In this document: positions 8,325 to 16,319 of the stretch, one piece after another
Layout: the number at the start of each line of letters is the position of its first letter
How positions within the stretch are numbered: the stretch's first letter is position 1
Source of the DNA: an uncultured Eubacteriales bacterium
GTDB taxonomy: Bacteria > Bacillota > Clostridia > Peptostreptococcales > Anaerovoracaceae
NCBI GenBank assembly: GCA_902763505.1
Contig: CACWSO010000003.1
Location: forward strand, 1-64,000
Direction of reading: 5' to 3'
Length of the DNA: 64,000 nt
Translations under genes and position numbers: made by a program
Notes under the pieces: generated by a model
What the model saw: the letters and a program-made list of their open reading frames with translations, nothing else
The model's database searches: none
Told to the model about the DNA's origin: nothing

Positions 8325-9209
8325 ATGAATAAGTTTGCATATTTATTACCAATCATGTCCGGAGTGTGCTTCGGATCCATAGGAATATTCATACGGTTTT
8401 TCAGTGAGGCCGGGTTCAATAACATGGCGATTCTTACAACAAGGAACGCCATTTCCGCGTTAATACTGTTTCTGTTTATGTTGATATACGACAGGAATCT
8501 GCTGAAGTGCAGGGTACGGGATCTGCCGATTCTGCTGGGCGGCGGATTCATCGGTATGACCCTTACCAATGTGTTTTATAACCTCGCGGTCCTGCATCTG
8601 TCCCTGGGATTTGCAGGTGTTCTGATCGGGTTATCACCGGTCTATGTCGTTTTCATTGCAGCATTTCTCTTCCGAGAGAAAATCACAACAAGAAAACTGC
8701 TGGGCATGATTCTGGCGATCATCGGCGTGGTCATGGTAAGCGGGGTGATCGATAACGGCATCACATTCACAGCTCTCGGGCTGGCGTCGGGGCTTTTGTC
8801 AGGTCTCTTCTACGGCATGACGAGCATCTTCACAAAAATAGCGATCGGCAGGCAGTACAATGGTCTGACGATTACTTTTTATGCTGTTTTGATTACAGCA
8901 ATCACGACAGCGCCTTTCGCCAACTGGGAAACAGTCGCCTCATATACGGCCGCAGCTCCTGTATCGCATATGCTGCTGATGATCGCGCACGCTGTGATCG
9001 GTGCAGCGCTCCCATATCTGATGCTGAATGTTTCTCTGAAGCATATTGAAGCGGGGAAGGCATCTATACTGACCTCAAGCGAACCGGTTTCTGCCATGCT
9101 CTTTGGTGCTTTTGTATATGGAGAAAAGCTGACCATCATATCCGTGGCGGGCATGGTGATCGCAGTGACGGCATTCGGAATCATCAGCACAGGGAAACGC
9201 GAGGAATAA
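8325..9209 (+). CDS. EamA-family (DMT superfamily) transporter
   Basis: A 294-residue membrane protein with ten predicted helices in two EamA halves; motifs include IMSGVCFGSIGIFIRFF at the start and ILTSSEPVSAMLFGAFVYGE near the end. It is a second DMT exporter, distinct from the one at 6618. The start MNKFAYLL at 8325 fits the first helix; an alternative ATG at 8307 would lie upstream of the -10 box. No ribosome binding site is visible, consistent with a leaderless transcript. The substrate is unknown. Confidence 0.82.
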   Translation: MNKFAYLLPIMSGVCFGSIGIFIRFFSEAGFNNMAILTTRNAISALILFLFMLIYDRNLLKCRVRDLPILLGGGFIGMTLTNVFYNLAVLHLSLGFAGVLIGLSPVYVVFIAAFLFREKITTRKLLGMILAIIGVVMVSGVIDNGITFTALGLASGLLSGLFYGMTSIFTKIAIGRQYNGLTITFYAVLITAITTAPFANWETVASYTAAAPVSHMLLMIAHAVIGAALPYLMLNVSLKHIEAGKASILTSSEPVSAMLFGAFVYGEKLTIISVAGMVIAVTAFGIISTGKREE

Positions 9210-9293
9210 GTACATAGGCTTTGTAGTTTTTGCTTGATATCAGTGCCTGATGATTTATAATTATTGTATTGAGGAAATTGGAGGGAAAAGCGG

Positions 9294-9497
9294 ATGAAAG
9301 TTAGATTTAATGAAAATCAGGAAATCGTGGATTCTATCAAGGAAGGTCTGGAAAAAACCGGTGGTTATTGCCCATGCAGACTGGAACGCATCGAAGACAA
9401 CAAGTGCATGTGCAAGGAATTCCGCGACCAGATTGCGGATCCGAATTTCGAAGGTTACTGTCATTGCATGCTCTACTATAAATCCCTGGAAGACTAA
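9294..9497 (+). CDS. Ferredoxin-thioredoxin reductase catalytic-domain protein
   Basis: A 67-residue protein with paired cysteines in the order Cys26-Pro-Cys28, Cys38-Met-Cys40 and Cys56-His-Cys58. This is the CxC/CxC/CHC pattern of the catalytic subunit of ferredoxin-thioredoxin reductase, which holds a 4Fe-4S cluster next to a redox-active disulfide. Spacing differs from plant FTR (9 and 15 residues between pairs) but fits the short clostridial relatives. GGAGGGAAAAGCGG precedes the ATG. It sits just ahead of desulfoferrodoxin, suggesting a redox or oxygen-stress role. Its electron donor and target are not known. Confidence 0.8.
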   Translation: MKVRFNENQEIVDSIKEGLEKTGGYCPCRLERIEDNKCMCKEFRDQIADPNFEGYCHCMLYYKSLED

Positions 9498-9518
9498 TAC
9501 AGAAACAGGGCGCCTCAT

Positions 9519-9528
9519 GCAAAGGCAG
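9519..9528 (+). repeat. Dispersed 10-mer TGCAAAGGCA, intergenic copy
   Basis: Exact copy 21 bases beyond the stop of the FTR-like gene, in the gap before desulfoferrodoxin. Confidence 0.85.
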
Positions 9529-9573
9529 GACAATTAATACAGAACAACAGGTAAAAAGAAAGAGGTGGAAGTA

Positions 9574-9948
9574 ATGGAAATGAAATTCTATAAGTGCGCA
9601 CATTGCGGACAGATGATTGCAATCGTGAAAGAGACAGGAGTACCTGTCATCTGCTGCGGCGAACCGATGCAGGAAATGGTTGCAGGAACGACTGATGCAG
9701 CCGTTGAAAAGCACGTTCCTCAGTTTGAAGTAAAGGACGGAATCGTGGAAGTAAGTGTCGGCGAAGTAGAACACCCAATGCTCGAAGAACACTACATTGA
9801 GTGGATCGCTGTCCAGACAAAGCAGGGTAATCAGAGAAAGGCTCTGAAGCCGGGTGAAGCGCCTAAGGCTTGCTTCGCGCTTTGCGACGGAGATGAAGTG
9901 GTAGCAGTTTACGAACACTGCAACCTGCACGGTCTTTGGAAGAAATAA
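9574..9948 (+). CDS. dfx: Desulfoferrodoxin (superoxide reductase, 2Fe type)
   Basis: A 124-residue superoxide reductase that reduces superoxide to hydrogen peroxide without making oxygen, a typical defence of strict anaerobes. The N-terminal desulforedoxin domain shows CAHC followed by the adjacent pair CC that bind the rubredoxin-like iron. The second domain carries the four-His, one-Cys catalytic iron site: EKHVPQ, EVEHPM, EEHYIEW and CNLHGLW. The start at 9574 follows GAGGTGG with a 5-base spacer; ATG 9580 is an alternative. It probably uses rubredoxin or a related donor, not encoded nearby. Confidence 0.93.
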   Translation: MEMKFYKCAHCGQMIAIVKETGVPVICCGEPMQEMVAGTTDAAVEKHVPQFEVKDGIVEVSVGEVEHPMLEEHYIEWIAVQTKQGNQRKALKPGEAPKACFALCDGDEVVAVYEHCNLHGLWKK

Positions 9949-9979
9949 AACTGCCTGGTAAAGGCTGAAGCAAGGCAAA

Positions 9980-9989
9980 TGCAAAGGCA
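9980..9989 (+). repeat. Dispersed 10-mer TGCAAAGGCA at a ribosome-binding position
   Basis: Exact copy between desulfoferrodoxin and the PAP2 gene. Its internal AAAGG lies 9 bases before the ATG at 9997 and is the only Shine-Dalgarno-like sequence there. Confidence 0.85.
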
Positions 9990-9996
9990 GTAACAG

Positions 9997-10467
9997 ATGA
10001 AGGCGAAGACCATATTAATTCTGAATTCAGTTCTGACGAAAGCGGTCTATGCACTGTATCCGCTTTTGCTCGTTTATCTTGCAGTATATCATTTGACAGA
10101 CAAAGAGCCCGGCTTCGTGCCGGCTCTTCTTGTACCCGGAATCTCTTTTGTGCTCGTCAGCATCTTCCGGAGCTGGTATGACGCGCCGCGTCCTTATGAG
10201 ATTCCGGGGGCTGAGCCGCCGCTCATCAAAAAAGACGCTCCGGGAAAGTCCTTCCCGAGCCGTCATATCTTTTCTATTTTTGTTATCGCTGTAACTTTTT
10301 TCTGGGTGTGGCCTGTGCCCGGCATCCTCATAGGAATCGCCGGTATTCTGCTGGCCTGGAGCCGTGTTGCCGGCGGCGTGCACTTCCCGCGCGATGTCAT
10401 AGCGGGCGCGTTGATCGGTGTCTTCAGCGGTGTCATCGGATACTATGTGATCCTGCCGCTGATTTAG
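9997..10467 (+). CDS. PAP2-family membrane phosphatase
   Basis: A 156-residue integral membrane protein of the phosphatidic acid phosphatase type 2 family, which dephosphorylates lipid (pyro)phosphates such as undecaprenyl pyrophosphate. Visible catalytic motifs are DAPRP (end of motif 1), FPSRH (motif 2, with Arg where Gly is most common) and SRVAGGVHFPRD (motif 3, with the catalytic His and Asp). Four to five hydrophobic helices are present. No ordinary ribosome binding site exists; only the 10-mer supplies an AAAGG. It converges with the 2-hydroxyacid dehydrogenase gene, 19 bases away, with no hairpin between. Confidence 0.82.
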   Translation: MKAKTILILNSVLTKAVYALYPLLLVYLAVYHLTDKEPGFVPALLVPGISFVLVSIFRSWYDAPRPYEIPGAEPPLIKKDAPGKSFPSRHIFSIFVIAVTFFWVWPVPGILIGIAGILLAWSRVAGGVHFPRDVIAGALIGVFSGVIGYYVILPLI

Positions 10468-10486
10468 CAGGAACCACGCCTGCCAT

Positions 10487-11407
10487 TCAATAAAGATCCA
10501 ATCTGTTCAACTCTCCGCCGCTGAGCCAGCTGTGGAGATTATTTGCGAGCACATCGATGACCATCTGACGCATTTCCTTCGGCGCCCAGGAGTTATGAGG
10601 CGTGATGACGCAATTGTCCAGACCGAGGAGCGGACAGTCCGCTTTCGGTGGTTCTGTCTCGAGAACATCCAGTCCGGCGCCGCTGAGGCGTCCTGTTTTG
10701 AGTGCATCTGCCAGCGCCTGTTCATCGACGAGCGCACCGCGGGCGGTGTTGAGCAGAACGGCACCCGGCTTCATTTCTTCGATGAACGCCGCATTGATCA
10801 TATGCTTGTTTTCTGAAGTCAGAGGGCAGTGCAGTGAGACAAAATCGGATTTCACAGCAGCCTCCCGGTCACGGCTGTATACATTGACCGTCATGCCGAA
10901 GGCTTTCGCCAATTCACCGACCTTATGACCAATCTGACCGTAGCCGATGATGCCGATGCTTTTGCCTACCAGCAGAGTGATCGGCTTTTTCCAGTAGCAG
11001 AAGAATGGATTGCTTGTCCATTCGCCGGCGTTAACGGATTCCGAATGTAGGCCGACGTTGTTGGTCAATTCCAAAATGAGCGCCAAGGTGTGCTGCGCAA
11101 CAGCATCTGTCGCATAGGCAGGCACATTGGTGACCGCGATGCCCAGATCAGCAGCTGCCTTCACATCCACATTGTTGTATCCTGTCGCCGTGAGGCCGAT
11201 GTATTTCAGATTCGGAGCCTGTTCCATCACCTGCCTGGTGATTTGGGTCTTGCTTGTGAAAACGATCTCGCAATCACCGATGCGCGGCACCAGATCTTCA
11301 TTGTAACTGCTGTCATAAACTGTGAATTCATCGCATAAACGTCTGACTTTATCCCAGCTCAGATCTCCGGGATTAATCGTATATCCATCCAGTAAAACCG
11401 CTCTCAT
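10487..11407 (-). CDS. D-isomer-specific 2-hydroxyacid dehydrogenase
   Basis: A 306-residue NAD(P)-dependent enzyme interconverting a 2-oxoacid and a D-2-hydroxyacid. It has the Rossmann motif GIIGYGQIG, the catalytic Arg in NTARGALVD, Glu in DVLETEPP and His in TPHNSWAP. The overall pattern is closest to glycerate/hydroxypyruvate-type dehydrogenases, but substrate cannot be fixed from sequence. AAGGAGG before the ATG at 11407 supports the start. It is transcribed alone, divergent from rdgB. Confidence 0.9.
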   Translation of the reverse strand: MRAVLLDGYTINPGDLSWDKVRRLCDEFTVYDSSYNEDLVPRIGDCEIVFTSKTQITRQVMEQAPNLKYIGLTATGYNNVDVKAAADLGIAVTNVPAYATDAVAQHTLALILELTNNVGLHSESVNAGEWTSNPFFCYWKKPITLLVGKSIGIIGYGQIGHKVGELAKAFGMTVNVYSRDREAAVKSDFVSLHCPLTSENKHMINAAFIEEMKPGAVLLNTARGALVDEQALADALKTGRLSGAGLDVLETEPPKADCPLLGLDNCVITPHNSWAPKEMRQMVIDVLANNLHSWLSGGELNRLDLY

Positions 11408-11484
11408 TCACAACCTCCTTCTGTGTGCTGTCATAACGGGGTCATTGTACAACAGCCGATGTGGAAAGTCCAGCTTGCATGTGA

Positions 11485-11490
11485 TACAAT
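11485..11490 (+). promoter_or_regulatory. -10 box very close to the rdgB start codon
   Basis: TACAAT ends 8 bases before the ATG at 11499, which has no Shine-Dalgarno sequence. The expected transcription start falls at or next to the ATG. No strong -35 box is visible. Confidence 0.4.
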
Positions 11491-11498
11491 AACTATGT

Positions 11499-12131
11499 AT
11501 GAAAACTATTGTTGCAGCGACGAGAAACAAACACAAAATTGAAGAGATAGGAGCAATCACCAGCAAATTCGGAATGACGATCATGTCAAGAGATGAAGCT
11601 GGAGTTCCGCCTGTCGAAATTCCGGAAACGGGGAAGACGTTTGAGGAAAATTCATATATCAAAGCCTTTGAAATCATGAAGCTCTGCGGACAGATCACAG
11701 TAGCAGATGACTCGGGTCTTGTTGTGGACTGCCTCGATGGAGCCCCCGGCGTTTATTCTGCGCGTTTTGCAGGGTTCGAGGGCATTTGGCCGGAAGATAC
11801 AGCCGGAATAGACACCAATGACAAAGACAATAATGCCAAGCTCATCAACCTCATCAAAGACGTGCCTTATGAGGACCGCACAGCCAGATTCGTGTCCGTG
11901 ATCACTATGGTGTATCCGGATGGGAAGACGATCGTTGCAAGGGGAACGGTTGAAGGTCACCTGGTTCTGGAAGAGCGGGGAGACGGAGGATTCGGATATG
12001 ATCCGCTCTTCGTGCCGGAAGGATATGACAAGACCTTTGGTGAGCTTAGTCAGCAGATTAAGAATTCAATCAGCCACAGGGCAAACGCCCTGAAGGCGCT
12101 GTACGATAAACTGGAGAATAATATTGAGTAA
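11499..12131 (+). CDS. rdgB: XTP/dITP pyrophosphatase (RdgB/HAM1 family)
   Basis: A 210-residue house-cleaning enzyme that hydrolyses XTP, dITP and ITP to monophosphates. Family signatures: IVAATRNKHKIEEI at the N-terminus, VADDSGLVVDCLDGAPGVYSAR with the metal-binding acidic residues, and GGFGYDPLFVPEGYDKTFGEL near the C-terminus. No ribosome binding site precedes the ATG, and the -10 box abuts the gene, so translation may be leaderless. The gene overlaps the next one by 8 bases. Confidence 0.95.
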   Translation: MKTIVAATRNKHKIEEIGAITSKFGMTIMSRDEAGVPPVEIPETGKTFEENSYIKAFEIMKLCGQITVADDSGLVVDCLDGAPGVYSARFAGFEGIWPEDTAGIDTNDKDNNAKLINLIKDVPYEDRTARFVSVITMVYPDGKTIVARGTVEGHLVLEERGDGGFGYDPLFVPEGYDKTFGELSQQIKNSISHRANALKALYDKLENNIE

Positions 12132-13164
12132 TCTCATCAACAGATTCAAAAGAATGTTCATAGTAGGATTCCAGCAGATTCAAGATCCTTATTACCACGG
12201 GTTCGCGGCGCAGATCTCTTTTTATCTGATGCTGTCCGTAGTTCCGATCCTCATCCTGATCATTCAGCTGCTGGGTCTCATCGGCATCAGCATGGAGACG
12301 GCGCTTAACGTGGTGGAACAGTATACGGGAAACCGTATTTCCAATGTACTGAGCATCATCTTTGAGTTCAGCTCCATCGGTTTCGGAAACATCATCTTCC
12401 TCATCATCGCCCTGTGGGCGGGATCCAGGGCATCCTTTGCCATATCCCGTATCGCGAACTATACGATGACAGAGGGGAAAAACACGGGAAAGAATTACTT
12501 CATCGAGAGAGCCCGCGCCATTGTGACAATGCTTCTGACCATGATCAGTCTCGTTGTGGCAATCGTTATTCTCTGTTACGGCAAGATCATCCTGATCGGT
12601 GCGCTGACGGCGCTCCGCATTGATGATACATCCTTTGTCGACAGCTTCTGGCTGTGGCTGAGATGGCCGTTGGCATTCGTGCTCTACTTTTTTATCATCG
12701 GATACAACTTCTATATACTTCCAACAGTCAGGAAACCGTTCAGGACAGTTATTCCCGGAGCGCTTTTTGCCTCCATTGGAATGTTGATCGTGAGCTGGGC
12801 TTACACCTTCTACACCAGCAGTCTTGTCAACTATGACATCATGTACGGCGCGCTGTCATCGGTCGTCGCCCTCATGATCTGGTTCCTGCTGCTTTCCTGG
12901 GTCCTGATTCTCGGACTCATGTGCAACAAGGTTGTGGAAGACACCAGCCATCCGTACAGCAAGAGGGAGATCCCGGAGGAACTGGAGGAAATCAGGTGGT
13001 TTAAGCAGCGTGAGTATGGACATGTCAGCAAGTTCGATATGGCACCGGAAGATGTCAATATATCCACGATCAAAGACATCCTCAAAGGCGGACAGGAAGC
13101 GGTGGAGCAGAACACCGGTGAAAGCACAGAAGAGACAGTGAGAAAGCCGATAAACAAGCAGTAA
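12124..13164 (+). CDS. YihY/BrkB-family membrane protein
   Basis: A 346-residue membrane protein of the YihY (formerly RNase BN) / BrkB family. The region GFAAQISFYLMLSVVPILILII and the later GALSSVVALMIWFLLLSWVLILG with six or more helices are typical. The biochemical role of the family is unsettled. It probably starts at TTG 12124, 8 bases inside rdgB, with GGAG 7 bases upstream, implying translational coupling. The last 80 residues are hydrophilic and cytoplasmic in appearance. Confidence 0.82.
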   Translation: MSNLINRFKRMFIVGFQQIQDPYYHGFAAQISFYLMLSVVPILILIIQLLGLIGISMETALNVVEQYTGNRISNVLSIIFEFSSIGFGNIIFLIIALWAGSRASFAISRIANYTMTEGKNTGKNYFIERARAIVTMLLTMISLVVAIVILCYGKIILIGALTALRIDDTSFVDSFWLWLRWPLAFVLYFFIIGYNFYILPTVRKPFRTVIPGALFASIGMLIVSWAYTFYTSSLVNYDIMYGALSSVVALMIWFLLLSWVLILGLMCNKVVEDTSHPYSKREIPEELEEIRWFKQREYGHVSKFDMAPEDVNISTIKDILKGGQEAVEQNTGESTEETVRKPINKQ

Positions 13165-13204
13165 AAAGGGATATATCCATACTGCCTGAGGGGCGGATTT
13201 ATGA

Positions 13205-13210
13205 TATAAT
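13205..13210 (+). promoter_or_regulatory. Candidate -10 box for the homoserine dehydrogenase gene
   Basis: Consensus TATAAT lies 35 bases before the start at 13246. The -35 region is not convincing. Confidence 0.4.
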
Positions 13211-13245
13211 TAAAGTAACAGAAATTAATGGAGGAAAGGTTAAAA

Positions 13246-14226
13246 ATGAAAGAAATCAAAATCGGTCTTCTGGGCCTTGGAAACATTGGAACAGGCACAT
13301 ATAAAGCCCTGGAGATGAACAGAGAAATCATCGAGAAAAGAGTTGGCGCAAAAGTCAATATCGTCAAGATTCTCGAGAAGGATATAGATAGAGAACGTGA
13401 TATCACAGTATCAAGAGATCAGTTCGTTTCCGACCCTGATGAGATCTTCAAGGATCCGGAAATAGATATCGTAATCGAGCTGCTGGGCGGCGTTGAGCCA
13501 GCTGCCACATTCATGGAAACTGCCATGAAGAACGGCAAGCATGTGATCACTGCAAACAAAGCTGCAGTGGCTGCTAATTATCCGCGTCTGATGAAAGCGG
13601 CTGAGGAGAACAATGTGCAGTTCAAGTTCGAAGCCAGCGTAGGCGGCGGCATTCCTGTTCTGAATCCACTGGATTGCGGAGCCAGAGCGAACGACTATAC
13701 AGAGGTGCTCGGTATCGTAAACGGTACGACAAACTACATTCTTCACAAGATGAGCACAGAAGGAATGAGCTATGAAGATGCATTGAAAGACGCCCAGGAG
13801 AAGGGCTTTGCAGAAGCAGATCCGACGGCGGACGTAGAGGGAATTGACGCGGCGAACAAGCTGAGTATCCTCATGGCGCTCATGTTCGGCAAGTATGTTC
13901 ATCCGGATGACATCCCGACGACAGGCATCAGCAGCATCACCCATGAACAGATTGAAGAAGCGAAGGCAAACGATTGTGTCATCAAACTGATCGCCCATGC
14001 GACAGTCAAAGAGGACGGAGATATTGATTACGAAGTACGTCCAACATATATCAGGACTTACCATCCGTTGGCAGGCGTTCTTGAGGAGTACAACGCTGTT
14101 TACGTCAAAGGTAATCTCGTAGGAAAGCTCATGTTCTACGGACCGGGTGCAGGACCTCTGCCGACAGGCAGCGCGGTGCTTGGAGACGTAATGGAAATCG
14201 CGAAGACAATGGATCTGCAGGATTAA
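13246..14226 (+). CDS. hom: Homoserine dehydrogenase lacking the ACT domain
   Basis: NAD(P)H-dependent reduction of aspartate semialdehyde to homoserine, on the path to threonine and methionine. Motifs: dinucleotide fold LLGLGNIGTG, TANKAAVA, GGGIPV, VNGTTNYIL, and DVEGIDAANKLSIL with the conserved Asp and Lys of the catalytic centre. At 326 residues it ends right after the catalytic domain (PTGSAVLGDV), where most bacterial enzymes of about 430 residues continue with a feedback-sensing ACT domain. I infer that allosteric threonine inhibition may be absent. Start ATG 13246 follows GGAGGAAAGG; an upstream in-frame ATG at 13228 overlaps that site. Confidence 0.92.
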   Translation: MKEIKIGLLGLGNIGTGTYKALEMNREIIEKRVGAKVNIVKILEKDIDRERDITVSRDQFVSDPDEIFKDPEIDIVIELLGGVEPAATFMETAMKNGKHVITANKAAVAANYPRLMKAAEENNVQFKFEASVGGGIPVLNPLDCGARANDYTEVLGIVNGTTNYILHKMSTEGMSYEDALKDAQEKGFAEADPTADVEGIDAANKLSILMALMFGKYVHPDDIPTTGISSITHEQIEEAKANDCVIKLIAHATVKEDGDIDYEVRPTYIRTYHPLAGVLEEYNAVYVKGNLVGKLMFYGPGAGPLPTGSAVLGDVMEIAKTMDLQD

Positions 14227-14251
14227 GGACTGAATAGCGGAGGAACAGAGA

Positions 14252-14752
14252 ATGGCAACTTTATTCAAACAGTGGCAGACACTTATAGGAAATCAGACAA
14301 AAGAAACCTTTAACGAATTCTGGGAAGAGTACAGCGGCGCTGAAACGAAGATTTACAGCGATATCCTGGATCATCCACAGGAGAAAATGACAGGAACCAT
14401 CGGCGAACTGGCAGAGAAATATGATGTCAGACCTGTTATATTCATGGGTTTTCTCGATGGCATCAATGAAAGCATCACGAAACCGAATGATCTGGAAGAC
14501 ATGGACGAAGCATCCGAAGTTGAAGTTGAGATCATTCCGGAGAAGCTCTTCTTCAATATGCTGAAGGCAGATGCAGATTATCTGTACAGCCTTGAGCAGT
14601 GGGAAGACATCCTCGGTGAAGAGAAGATGGTTCAGATCGCGAAGGAATACAAGCAGTCAAGGACGGTGAGAAGAGCCACACCTAAGATTGGAAGAAATGA
14701 TCCTTGTCCTTGCGGCAGCGGCAAAAAGTATAAGCATTGCTGCGGCAGATAG
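14252..14752 (+). CDS. SEC-C zinc-motif protein
   Basis: A 166-residue protein whose last 25 residues are a SEC-C zinc-binding motif, [15 protein letters not shown], the same module found at the C-terminus of SecA. The first 140 residues are acidic and helical and I do not recognise a domain. It lies 25 bases behind hom with its own GGAGGAACAG site, and ahead of rpoN. Function is unknown; the motif mediates zinc-dependent protein contacts in other proteins. Confidence 0.75.
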   Translation: MATLFKQWQTLIGNQTKETFNEFWEEYSGAETKIYSDILDHPQEKMTGTIGELAEKYDVRPVIFMGFLDGINESITKPNDLEDMDEASEVEVEIIPEKLFFNMLKADADYLYSLEQWEDILGEEKMVQIAKEYKQSRTVRRATPKIGRNDPCPCGSGKKYKHCCGR

Positions 14753-14829
14753 CCGTATCAGATATTGATTGTGACTGAAGACTGCACCGAGAAGTGGACG
14801 TGGTCAGAGGACGCAGCAGACTATAGGCT

Positions 14830-16230
14830 ATGAACGACATTAAATTAGGCTTTGACCTGACAATTGAGCAGTCTCAGAAGCTGGTGATGACGCCGGAACT
14901 GATTCAGGCGATACAGATTCTCCAGTTCAACACTCAGGAGCTGGATGCTTTTGTGCAGGAGCAGCTTCTGGTAAATCCTGTGCTGGAACAGGACCAGAGC
15001 GAACCGGCGAACCCTGAAGCGGAAACTTCGGAAAAAGAACGGGAAAAACTGGACTGGAAGGAATTCATCAGAAACGGCAGTTATGATGATATCAGCTATA
15101 GAGGATACAGGGACAAGGATGAAGAACGGCCTGATTCATTCGAACGGTATGTTACCAACGAAGTGACCTTGCCGGAGCATCTGATGTTCCAGTATCAATT
15201 CGCGACTGTGGACAAAGGATGCCGTCGCGTAGGGAAATACATCATAGAATCACTGGATGAGAATGGGTATATGACCTCGTCGGTAGAGGAAATCTCACGC
15301 GCGACAGGAGTGCGCGAAGAGAAGGTCGGGGAAGCCCTTGACATCATACATGGATTTGATCCTGCAGGCGTAGGTGCCAGAGATTTGAGCGAGTGCCTGC
15401 AGCTTCAGCTTGCCGCCAGGAAAGAGCTGACGCCTCAGATGGAAGAAATCATCACACACCATCTTGAGGATATCGCTAACAACAGACTTTCGGCGGTGGC
15501 AAGAGATACGGGAATGACAGTGCTTCAGGTTCAGGAGGCGGCTGACGTCATCAGAACACTGGAACCGAAGCCGGGCAGACAGTTTGCTTCACAAATGGAG
15601 ACAAAGTATGTCATCCCCGACGTCATAGTGGAAAAGATCGACAACGAATACGTGGTGATCATAAACGAGAGCAGTACGCCTCATTTGACCATAAGTTCCT
15701 ATTACAAGGGCTTGTTGGGTAAAGCGGAGAAGGACCAGCAGCTTGCGGACTACCTTTCGGAGAGAGTGAGCTCCGCAAACTGGCTCATCAAAAGTATTGA
15801 ACAGAGAAAGCAGACCATATACAACGTGGTGTCTGCCGTCGTCAAATACCAGAAGGATTTCTTCGATCTGGGCAGTAAGCACCTGAGGACGCTGACGCTC
15901 AAGGATATTGCGGAGGAGCTTGGCATTCACGAATCGACAGTCTCAAGATCCATCAGCGGCAAATACCTGCAGTGTCCAAGAGGCGTATATGAAATCAAAT
16001 ACTTCTTCTCAGCCGGCGTTTCGGACCAGGTGGGAGAAGGCGTTTCATCAAACAGCATCAAGGAATTCATCAAGGAGATCGTTGAGGGAGAGGACAGGCA
16101 CAAGCCGTACAGCGACCAGGCGATGGTCAGCATTCTGAAAGGCAAAGGCTTCAACATCTCCAGGAGGACTGTCGCCAAGTACAGAGACGAACTGGGCATA
16201 CTCTCATCCTCAAAAAGAAAGAGATATTAA
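14830..16230 (+). CDS. rpoN: RNA polymerase sigma-54 factor
   Basis: A 466-residue sigma-54. Region I shows the glutamine-rich LQFNTQELDAFVQEQLLVNPVLE-like activator contact segment in the first 60 residues, residues about 100-300 form the core-binding region, ESTVSRSISGKYLQ is the helix-turn-helix, and ISRRTVAKYRDELG is the RpoN box that reads the -24 element. It should transcribe genes activated by AAA+ enhancer proteins, none of which are in this window. It directly precedes the gap operon, as sigma-54 genes do in several clostridia. No clear ribosome binding site precedes ATG 14830. Confidence 0.95.
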   Translation: MNDIKLGFDLTIEQSQKLVMTPELIQAIQILQFNTQELDAFVQEQLLVNPVLEQDQSEPANPEAETSEKEREKLDWKEFIRNGSYDDISYRGYRDKDEERPDSFERYVTNEVTLPEHLMFQYQFATVDKGCRRVGKYIIESLDENGYMTSSVEEISRATGVREEKVGEALDIIHGFDPAGVGARDLSECLQLQLAARKELTPQMEEIITHHLEDIANNRLSAVARDTGMTVLQVQEAADVIRTLEPKPGRQFASQMETKYVIPDVIVEKIDNEYVVIINESSTPHLTISSYYKGLLGKAEKDQQLADYLSERVSSANWLIKSIEQRKQTIYNVVSAVVKYQKDFFDLGSKHLRTLTLKDIAEELGIHESTVSRSISGKYLQCPRGVYEIKYFFSAGVSDQVGEGVSSNSIKEFIKEIVEGEDRHKPYSDQAMVSILKGKGFNISRRTVAKYRDELGILSSSKRKRY

Positions 16231-16244
16231 CCTGCGGGCTGCGT

Positions 16245-16254
16245 TGCCTTTGCA
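16245..16254 (-). repeat. Dispersed 10-mer TGCAAAGGCA, intergenic copy (minus strand)
   Basis: Exact reverse-strand copy 14 bases beyond the rpoN stop. Read on the minus strand it continues TGCAAAGGCAACG, as does the copy at 4287. Confidence 0.85.
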
Positions 16255-16319
16255 GGCTGATATATAACTAATTCAATCCATAATTTAATTAAAGATATTT
16301 GTTTCAGGAGGAAAGATTT

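Noticed and set aside
12831..13406. A 191-codon minus-strand open frame across the yihY-hom gap
   Set aside because: It is antisense to two real genes and shows no ribosome binding site or known motif.
13411..14268. A 285-codon minus-strand open frame opposite hom
   Set aside because: Shadow of a well-conserved enzyme gene; composition follows the codon pattern of the sense strand.
16231..16319. Possible sigma-54 (-24/-12) promoter before gap, given the adjacent rpoN
   Set aside because: No TGGCAC-N5-TTGCA pattern with a proper GG-N10-GC spacing was found in the gap.
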